Positions 58,776-64,000 of a stretch of DNA of 64,000 bases are shown in pieces. Position numbers and translations under genes: made by a program. Under the pieces are notes generated by a model that was given only the letters and a program-made list of their open reading frames with translations, made no database searches and was not told the DNA's origin. Every line of letters starts with the position of its first letter. Position 1 is the first letter of the stretch. The stretch is from Pseudonocardia humida (GTDB lineage: Bacteria > Actinomycetota > Actinomycetes > Mycobacteriales > Pseudonocardiaceae), in the NCBI RefSeq assembly GCF_023898865.1, contig NZ_JAGSOV010000065.1:1-64000 (forward strand). The letters are read 5' to 3'.

Positions 58776-59000
58776 TCAGTCGAGCGGGGCGTCCGGCCGG
58801 TACGGGCACGTCCGGCAGTGGTCGACGGTGGCCAGCAGGCCGTTCAGGCGTGCGCGCTCCTCGGCGTTGCGCCGACGCTCGTCGGCGATGTGGTTCCAGG
58901 CCTGGTCCACCGATCGGCTCTTGATCATCCCGACCAGCACCGCCAGGACCACGAGCAGCACGAACCCCCCGAACCCGATCCCGATCAATCCGACTTCCAT
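58776..59000 (-). CDS. Small membrane protein with C-terminal C-x-x-C (74 aa)
   Basis: An N-terminal membrane helix (I-G-F-G-G-F-V-L-L-V-V-L-A-V-L-V-G-M-I) is followed by an amphipathic charged helix (A-D-E-R-R-R-N-A-E-E-R-A-R-L) and C-R-T-C-P-Y-R. Function unknown. ATG start. Upstream of the DUF4037 gene on the same strand. Confidence 0.65.
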   Translation of the reverse strand: MEVGLIGIGFGGFVLLVVLAVLVGMIKSRSVDQAWNHIADERRRNAEERARLNGLLATVDHCRTCPYRPDAPLD

Positions 59001-59263
59001 CAGAGACAGACCCCCTCAGGGGGCGTCGACCGCAGGCCGCGCCCCGCGCGTGGCCCGCCGTGGTGCGGACCGTTGAGATATCGCTAAGAGTGCATTAAGA
59101 CTGCTCGCTGCTTGCGAGTGAGCTTAGTGCTATATAGCTGATTGCGCCACTGCTATGGCGTGCTGTCCAGCGGTGTTGTGTCGGTCGGCGACGTGACGAT
59201 GCGATAGCTGCCGCCACTGCACGGTTGGCCCCCCGCACGTCCTGGCGCTGATCGAGCAGACGG
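59001..59263. other. Intergenic region with an AT-richer patch
   Basis: 263 bases without a gene. From about 59080 to 59225 the GC content drops sharply and includes GCTATATAGC, a perfect 10-bp palindrome (59129-59138), and TTAAGA/TTAGTG strings. The minus frame extending from the adjacent nucleotidyltransferase ends with non-typical residues (H-V-A-D-R-H-N-T-A-G-Q-H-A-I). It may be a promoter for the small membrane protein or a remnant of foreign DNA. Confidence 0.35.
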
Positions 59264-60127
59264 TCAGCCGCGCCGCGCCGGACGGGACGCCCGCCCCGGA
59301 CCCGCCGCCCCCGCCGCGATGACCGCGGCCACGAAGGCGAGCGCGTCGCGGCGGCGGGCCACCGGGCTCGCGTAGCGCGGGCGCCCGGGCGCCGCGGTGC
59401 GCAGCCGCAGGCACTCGTCGAGCACGCGGTGCCAGCGCCGGTCGAAGGTCTCCAGTGCGTACCGGGCGGCGTCGCTCTTCGAGCAGATCAGCCCGGTGTG
59501 CAGGGTGTGGTGGATGCGGGCGACGCCGAGCACCCCCCACACCGGCAGCCAGTGCGTCAGGGAGAGGGCGCCTGCCGGCGACAGCCACCGCGAGCAGCCC
59601 GCGTGCCAGCGCCGCCAGTAGCCGTCGAGGTTGGCGCGCAGCCACTCGTCCAGCCGGGCGCGGTCGGTGCGGACGTCGAGCTCGGCGCGGTCGGGCCCGC
59701 GCACGGCCACCGCCAGCTGGGCCACCTCCTGCCAGCGCACCGGATCGCCCGTGCCGCCGCGGTCGACGCGGCCGCCGTGCGCCTGGACCAGGCCGGTCGC
59801 GGCCAGCGGGTCGCCCGCGAGGTCGTGCCGGGTCAGGTAGAGGCCGTCCACGGGCGGGCGGCCGCGCACGGCGGCGTGCCCGCGGTGCACCCCGGCCAGC
59901 GCCTCGACCGCGGCGTCGTCCGGTGCTGCCGCGACGAGCGCGACGAAGTCGATGTCGCTGCGCGCCGCGCCGGAGGGCGCCCACCGGGTCGGGCCGCGGC
60001 CGGTGCGGAAGTCGCCCATGGCCGCGGACCCGGTCAGGTACAGGCCCTCGACCAGACCGGGGACGGCCCGGTCGAGCTCGTCGAGGTGCGTGCGGACGGT
60101 GTCCTCGACGAGGGCGGGCAGCTCCAC
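59264..60127 (-). CDS. Nucleotidyltransferase-domain protein, aminoglycoside adenylyltransferase-like (287 aa)
   Basis: The N-terminal NT fold has G-S-A-A-M-G-D-F (about 34-41) and the catalytic acidic pair in S-D-I-D-F-V-A-L (about 57-64). The C-terminal helical domain (DUF4111-like) contains L-T-H-W-L-P-V-W-G-V-L-G-V-A-R and C-S-K-S-D-A-A-R-Y-A, typical of ANT(3'')-type adenylyltransferases. Whether it modifies an antibiotic cannot be said; many actinobacterial relatives do not. GTG start; divergent from a VOC gene by 38 bp. Confidence 0.85.
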   Translation of the reverse strand: MELPALVEDTVRTHLDELDRAVPGLVEGLYLTGSAAMGDFRTGRGPTRWAPSGAARSDIDFVALVAAAPDDAAVEALAGVHRGHAAVRGRPPVDGLYLTRHDLAGDPLAATGLVQAHGGRVDRGGTGDPVRWQEVAQLAVAVRGPDRAELDVRTDRARLDEWLRANLDGYWRRWHAGCSRWLSPAGALSLTHWLPVWGVLGVARIHHTLHTGLICSKSDAARYALETFDRRWHRVLDECLRLRTAAPGRPRYASPVARRRDALAFVAAVIAAGAAGPGRASRPARRG

Positions 60128-60165
60128 GACCGGACATCCTGCCGCGCCGCGGCTACCGTCCGCGC

Positions 60166-60546
60166 ATGGCCTGCCGGATCACCGAGCTCGTCCTGGACAC
60201 CCACGACCCCGAAGCCCTCGCCCGGTGGTGGTGCGCGGTGCTCGACTACCGCGTCATCGACCGGGAGGACGACGGGAGCGTGGAGATCGGATCCGGGGAC
60301 GCGCGGCAGCCGACCATCGTGTTCGGGGCGGGCGCCGGGCCCAAGCGGGAGAAGCTGCGGCTGCACATCGACGTCAACGCCACCGACCGCGAGCCGGCGG
60401 CCGAGCTCGAGCGGCTGCTGGAGCTGGGCGCGAAGCCGGTCGACATCGGGCAGACCGGCGACGAGGGCTGGCACGTGCTCAGCGACCCCGAGGGCAACGA
60501 GTTCTGCCTGCTCGGTTTCCGGGTGCAGCCGCTGCCGACGGGCTGA
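60166..60546 (+). CDS. VOC-family protein (126 aa)
   Basis: Starts A-C-R-I-T-E-L-V-L-D-T-H-D-P-E-A-L-A-R-W-W-C-A-V-L, has L-R-L-H-I-D-V-N in the centre and ends D-P-E-G-N-E-F-C-L-L: the actinobacterial glyoxalase-like (VOC) pattern. TACCGT a few bases before the ATG suggests leaderless transcription. Substrate unknown. Confidence 0.87.
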   Translation: MACRITELVLDTHDPEALARWWCAVLDYRVIDREDDGSVEIGSGDARQPTIVFGAGAGPKREKLRLHIDVNATDREPAAELERLLELGAKPVDIGQTGDEGWHVLSDPEGNEFCLLGFRVQPLPTG

Positions 60547-60581
60547 TCCCCCGTCCGGGCCGCGGATGCCCGGCCGCCCGG

Positions 60582-60950
60582 TCAGCCGTCGGCCTGGGAG
60601 AAGACGCCCAGCACGGTGCCCGCCGGGTCGGCGATCAGCGCGTAGATCTCCGGCGGCTCGCCGTGCGCGGGCTCGACGACCCGGCCACCGGCCGCGCGGA
60701 CCACGTCGAGGGTGGCCTCGACGTCGGCGACCAGCACGTGCACCAGCAGGCCCGGCCGGTCGGCGGGCGGGAGCCCGGTCTCGAAGTGGCCGCTCACCTC
60801 GCCGACGCTGTCGTCGAAGGCGACCGTGCCGGACTCCTTGCGGCGCAGTCGCCAGCCGAAGACCGTCGTGTAGAACGCCGCCGACTCCTCGACGTCGAGG
60901 GCCGGGAGCTGCAGGTAGCTGATCTTGCCGGGGGCGAGCGTCGGCGCCAC
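60582..60950 (-). CDS. VOC-family protein (122 aa)
   Basis: A second VOC protein of a different subgroup (I-S-Y-L-Q-L-P-A-L-D-V-E-E-S-A-A-F-Y-T-T-V-F-G-W at the start; D-P-A-G-T-V-L-G-V-F at the end). Such proteins bind or transform small molecules. GTG start; divergent from a TetR gene 31 bp away, which is its likely regulator. Confidence 0.87.
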   Translation of the reverse strand: MAPTLAPGKISYLQLPALDVEESAAFYTTVFGWRLRRKESGTVAFDDSVGEVSGHFETGLPPADRPGLLVHVLVADVEATLDVVRAAGGRVVEPAHGEPPEIYALIADPAGTVLGVFSQADG

Positions 60951-60981
60951 GGCTCCTCGATTCGGCTATGGTCCGTCCCTA

Positions 60982-61650
60982 GTGAATAGCGTGAGCATGG
61001 CACCGGGCGACGGCGGGGGCAAGCGCCGGTACCACTCGCCCGGTCGCGCCGAACGCGCCCGGCGCACGCGGGCCGCCGTGCTGGCCGCCGCCCACGAGCT
61101 GTTCGTGGCCCGCGGCTACGCGGGCACCACCATCCGCGCCGTCGCCACCGCGGCCGGCGTGTCGGTGCCGACCGTGGAACAGGCGTTCGGCACCAAGCGC
61201 GGCCTGCTCAAGCACGTCGTGGACGTGGCCAGGGCCGGCGACGACGAGCCGGTCGCGATCCTCGACCGGCCGCCCGCCCTGGCCGCGGCCGCCGCCGCGG
61301 ACGCCGCGGACTTCCTGGCCGCCGCGACCGCCGAGATCGCTGTGGTCGCCGCCCGGGTCGCGGCGGTACAGGCGGTGCTGGCCACCGCGGCCGCGGCCGA
61401 CCCGGAGATCGCCGCGCTGGCCCGCGAGATCGACGCGCAGCGCCGGGTCGTGGCGGCCTGGCTGGTCGACGGCGTACGCACGCGGGCAGGGCTGCGGGGC
61501 GAGCGGGAACGGGCCGTCGACGCGGTCTGGACGCTGCTCGACCCGGTGGTGCACGGCAGGCTCACCGCGGGCTGCGGGTGGTCGAGCGGGGAGTTCGCCG
61601 ACTGGCTGGCCGACGCGCTCGGCCGGTTGCTGCTGCCCGACCGGGGCTGA
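60982..61650 (+). CDS. TetR-family regulator (222 aa)
   Basis: TetR helix-turn-helix: R-T-R-A-A-V-L-A-A-A-H-E-L-F-V-A-R-G-Y-A-G-T-T-I-R-A-V-A-T-A-A-G-V-S-V-P-T-V-E-Q-A-F-G is clear, followed by an Ala-rich helical ligand domain. TATGGT lies ten bases before the GTG used here, suggesting a leaderless start; in-frame starts at 60991 and 60997 are alternatives. Probably regulates the divergent VOC gene. Confidence 0.87.
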   Translation: MNSVSMAPGDGGGKRRYHSPGRAERARRTRAAVLAAAHELFVARGYAGTTIRAVATAAGVSVPTVEQAFGTKRGLLKHVVDVARAGDDEPVAILDRPPALAAAAAADAADFLAAATAEIAVVAARVAAVQAVLATAAAADPEIAALAREIDAQRRVVAAWLVDGVRTRAGLRGERERAVDAVWTLLDPVVHGRLTAGCGWSSGEFADWLADALGRLLLPDRG

Positions 61651-61687
61651 ACCCCGATCCGGGACGGGCGGACGCCGGTGCCGCCGG

Positions 61688-62677
61688 CTAACGGGGGGCC
61701 GTGGTCGACCGGGCGACCAGCCGCGGCGCGACCACCAGCTCGCGCTCGGCGACGGGCTCGCCGTCCAGGCGCTGCACCGCGCGGGTCACCGCGAGCTCGG
61801 TGAGCCGGTCGGCGTCCTGGGCCACGGTCGTCAGCGCGACGTGCGAGAGCCGGGCCAGCCTGCTGTCGTCGTAGCCGACGACGCCGAGCCGCCCCGGCAC
61901 GTCCACCCCGGCCCGCCGCACGACGTCGAGCAGGCCGGTGGCGCAGCGGTCGTTGAACACCGTGACCGCGTCCGGCAGGCCCTCGGCCAGCAGGACGCGC
62001 GCGGCCGCGGCCCCGTCGTCCTCGGTGAGCCCGCCGGGGACGAGCCGCGGGTCCAGGCCGTGCGCCGCCATCGCCGCGCCGTAGCCCCGGCGGCGCTCGG
62101 CCGCCCCGGGCGCCCGCCCGCCGTCGACGTGGGCGATGCGCCGGTGCCCCAGCCCGACCAGGTGCTCGACGGCCAGCCGCAGGCCCTCGTCGTCGGCGGT
62201 GCGCACGACGTCGACCGCCCGGTGCCGCACCGCCCTGGCCACCACGACGACGGGCAGCTGCGCGGCCAGCGCGGCCAGTCGCGACGTCGGCATGCCCGGC
62301 CCGAGCAGCACCAGCGCCTCGCAGCGGTCCTGCAGCAGCCCGGCGACGGCGCGCTCCTCGTCGCGGCGGGGGGTGACCGCGGACAGCGCGACGTCGTAGC
62401 CGAGCCGCTCGGCGGCGAGGTAGAGCCCGTCGACGAGATCGCCGTGGAAGGCGTGCTGGACGCCGAACACCACGCCGAGCAGCCGGCTGCGCCCGCGGCT
62501 GAGCAGCCGGGCCCGCGCGTCGGGCCGGTAGCCGATCTCGTCGGCGGCGCGCCGGACGCGCTCGCGGGTGCGCGGGCTCGCGCCGGGCGCGTCGCGGATG
62601 ACGATCGAGACGAGCGCGCGGGACACGCCCGCCCGGGCCGCCACGTCCTCCAGCGTCGGGCGTCGGGGGCCGGCCAT
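61688..62677 (-). CDS. LacI-family transcriptional regulator (329 aa)
   Basis: N-terminal LacI helix-turn-helix (T-L-E-D-V-A-A-R-A-G-V-S-R-A-L-V-S-I-V-I-R) and the hinge (I-G-Y-R-P-D-A-R-A-R-L-L), then a periplasmic-binding-protein-like sugar domain ending E-R-E-L-V-V-A-P-R-L-V-A-R. It should bind the two identical palindromes in the divergent promoter region and repress the oxidoreductase operon until a sugar or polyol appears. Confidence 0.93.
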   Translation of the reverse strand: MAGPRRPTLEDVAARAGVSRALVSIVIRDAPGASPRTRERVRRAADEIGYRPDARARLLSRGRSRLLGVVFGVQHAFHGDLVDGLYLAAERLGYDVALSAVTPRRDEERAVAGLLQDRCEALVLLGPGMPTSRLAALAAQLPVVVVARAVRHRAVDVVRTADDEGLRLAVEHLVGLGHRRIAHVDGGRAPGAAERRRGYGAAMAAHGLDPRLVPGGLTEDDGAAAARVLLAEGLPDAVTVFNDRCATGLLDVVRRAGVDVPGRLGVVGYDDSRLARLSHVALTTVAQDADRLTELAVTRAVQRLDGEPVAERELVVAPRLVARSTTAPR

Positions 62678-62692
62678 GCCGGGAACCTATCA

Positions 62693-62706
62693 CTAGAGCG
62701 CTCTAG
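62693..62706. promoter_or_regulatory. LacI-type operator 1
   Basis: A perfect 14-bp palindrome CTAGAGCGCTCTAG, 15 bases before the regulator's ATG. The central CG with flanking half-sites is the common LacI-family operator form. An identical copy lies 54 bp (centre to centre) to the right. Confidence 0.85.
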
Positions 62707-62746
62707 GGCCAGGCCTTGACCAGCTGGCCTGACGGCGCGCATCCTG

Positions 62747-62760
62747 CTAGAGCGCTCTAG
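62747..62760. promoter_or_regulatory. LacI-type operator 2
   Basis: The same 14-bp palindrome CTAGAGCGCTCTAG, 22 bases before the GTG of the oxidoreductase gene. The pair, about five helical turns apart, would suit co-operative binding or looping over the promoter. Confidence 0.85.
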
Positions 62761-62782
62761 TCGATGATGAGGGAGGTGCGCC

Positions 62783-63793
62783 GTGGGTGACCTGCGGGTG
62801 GCGTTGATCGGTGCGGGCCGGATGGGGTCGTTCCACGGGGAGACGCTGGCCAGGCGGGTGCCGGGAGCGGCGCTCGTGGCCGTCGTCGACCCGCAGCCGG
62901 GAGCGGCCGAGCGGCTCGCCGCCGCGCTGGGCGCCGGGTCCGCGGGCACCGACCCGGCACCCGTGCTGGCCGACCCCGGCGTCGACGCCGTCGTCATCGC
63001 CGCGCCCGCCCGGCTGCACGCCGACCTGGTCGTCGCGGCCGCGGCCGCGGGCAAGCACGTCTTCTGCGAGAAGCCGATGGCGCTCACCCCGGCCGAGGCC
63101 GAGCGGGCCACGAAGGCCGCGACCGGTGCGGGTGTGCTGCTGCAGGTCGGGTTCAACCGGCGGTTCGCCGCCGACTGGGTCGCCGCCCGCGAGCTCCTCG
63201 ACGCCGGCCTGCTCGGCACGCCTCGGCTGCTGCGCTCGCTCACCCGCGACCCCGGCGGCTTCGACCCGTCCCGGGTGCCGCCGAACACGATCTTCCTGGA
63301 GACGCTGATCCACGACTTCGACACCGTCCGGTTCCTCAACCCGGGCGCCGAGGCCGTCGAGGTGCACGCCATCGCCGACGCGCTCGTCGAACCGGCCTGG
63401 CGCGACCGCGGCCTGCTCGACACCGCGGTCGTCACGATCCGCTTCGACAACGGCGCCACCGCCGTCACCGAGGCCTGCTTCGAGGCCGCCTACGGCTACG
63501 ACGTGCGCGGCGAGGTGTTCGGTTCCGGCGGCATGGCGACCATGGGCGACGGCAGGCGCACCGGCATGGTGTTCTCCGGCGCCGACGGCCGCGCGGTCGC
63601 CACCGCCCGCAGCGACCAGGAGCTGCTGCGCGAGGCCTACGTCGCCGAGCTGGCCGCGTTCGTCGCCGCCGTGCGGGGCGGCGGTCCGGTGCCCGTCGGG
63701 GGTGAGGACGCCAGGGCCGCGCTGGTGATCGCGGCCGCGGCCGTCGAGTCGGTCCGCACCGGCCGCCCCGTCCGCACGGCCGAGGTCGGCTGA
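62783..63793 (+). CDS. Gfo/Idh/MocA-family oxidoreductase, inositol-dehydrogenase-like (336 aa)
   Basis: NAD(P)-binding Rossmann domain (R-V-A-L-I-G-A-G-R-M-G-S-F-H), the family's E-K-P-M-A at about 94-98, and a C-terminal alpha/beta domain with H-D-F-D (I-H-D-F-D-T-V-R) carrying the catalytic Asp/His region. Relatives oxidise myo-inositol or sugar derivatives. GTG start. Its stop overlaps the next ATG (TGATG), so it forms an operon with a TIM-barrel gene, controlled by the divergent LacI protein. Confidence 0.92.
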   Translation: MGDLRVALIGAGRMGSFHGETLARRVPGAALVAVVDPQPGAAERLAAALGAGSAGTDPAPVLADPGVDAVVIAAPARLHADLVVAAAAAGKHVFCEKPMALTPAEAERATKAATGAGVLLQVGFNRRFAADWVAARELLDAGLLGTPRLLRSLTRDPGGFDPSRVPPNTIFLETLIHDFDTVRFLNPGAEAVEVHAIADALVEPAWRDRGLLDTAVVTIRFDNGATAVTEACFEAAYGYDVRGEVFGSGGMATMGDGRRTGMVFSGADGRAVATARSDQELLREAYVAELAAFVAAVRGGGPVPVGGEDARAALVIAAAAVESVRTGRPVRTAEVG

Positions 63794-64000
63794 TGCAGCT
63801 GGCCGTCTGCGCCGAGATGGTCTACCTCGACCTGCCCTTCGCGCAGCGCGTGCGGCGGATCGCCGAGCGCGGCTTCCTGGTCGAGATCTGGGACTGGACC
63901 AGCAAGGACGTCGAGGAGCTCGTCGCCACCGGAGCCCGCTTCTCCTCGATGACCGGCTACGTCACCGGCACCCTGGCCGACGAGGACGGGGCCGCGGAGC
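63793..64000 (+). CDS. Hydroxypyruvate-isomerase-like TIM-barrel protein (5' part, cut by window edge)
   Basis: Sixty-nine codons are present: M-Q-L-A-V-C-A-E-M-V-Y-L-D-L-P-F-A-Q-R-V-R-R-I-A-E-R-G-F then E-I-W-D-W, the opening of the hydroxypyruvate isomerase / sugar-phosphate isomerase TIM-barrel group (xylose isomerase-like). Coupled by TGATG overlap to the oxidoreductase gene; together they probably act in inositol or rare-sugar breakdown. Runs off the right edge. Confidence 0.82.
   Translation, partial: MQLAVCAEMVYLDLPFAQRVRRIAERGFLVEIWDWTSKDVEELVATGARFSSMTGYVTGTLADEDGAAE

Noticed and set aside
1..64000. CRISPR array, rRNA operon or secondary-metabolite cluster
   Set aside because: No regularly spaced direct repeats, no rRNA sequence and no PKS/NRPS-type or RiPP genes were seen.

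Overview
The window is chromosomal DNA from a very GC-rich actinobacterium, most likely Pseudonocardiaceae (Pseudonocardia-like). The evidence is strong G/C bias at third codon positions, many GTG starts, several apparently leaderless genes, mycothiol-type DinB enzymes, XRE/DUF397 and WYL regulators, an ECF41-type sigma factor with its usual enzyme partner, and tRNA genes of actinobacterial type. The genus is an inference.

Bases 1-4431 are accessory. They hold the 5' end of an IS701-like transposase, a lower-GC stretch with two convergent genes whose products both carry an R-N-A-x-V-H HEPN-type ribonuclease motif, decayed sequence, an inverted-repeat element, and a membrane-anchored coiled-coil protein. 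The block ends at a 3' half of a tRNA-Ser(UGA) gene that begins exactly at the anticodon loop. This is the usual scar of a tRNA-integrated genomic island. The HEPN pair is the best candidate for an undescribed (defence or toxin-like) system.

From 4459 to the right end the sequence is ordinary dense actinobacterial chromosome, mostly small metabolic and regulatory units. These include: alpha/beta hydrolases and a GNAT (4.4-7.9 kb); a DJ-1-like membrane protein with a NarL-type two-component system (7.9-11.6 kb); a CGNR regulator divergent from an MFS exporter; adenosine deaminase; a thioredoxin-reductase-like enzyme with a methyltransferase; truncated haemoglobin; M18 and M3 peptidases; a GMC oxidoreductase; arylamine N-acetyltransferase; a membrane GH16 protein divergent from an OmpR-type regulator; deoC; two WYL regulators; aromatic aminotransferase; acetoacetate-CoA ligase; and tRNA-Ser(GCU) and tRNA-Arg(ACG). 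Further right lie a heparinase-like lipoprotein, an XRE/DUF397 module with two small partner genes, a GH65 phosphorylase, a THUMP RNA methyltransferase behind a 7-codon leader, an ECF41/CMD module, a PEP-synthase-like enzyme, and a LacI-controlled Gfo/Idh/MocA plus TIM-barrel operon that runs off the end.

Two families of dispersed palindromes are visible: three copies of a 62-67 bp element built on CCGTCGAGAACG, all at gene 3' ends, and two hairpins with a TCAGGAA core, one of them inserted in frame inside a coding sequence. Near 52.5 kb a divergent HxlR / NAD(P)-oxidoreductase gene pair has lost both 5' halves in one deletion. Clear operator candidates sit in four divergent promoter regions (TetR, YafY/WYL, XRE, LacI).
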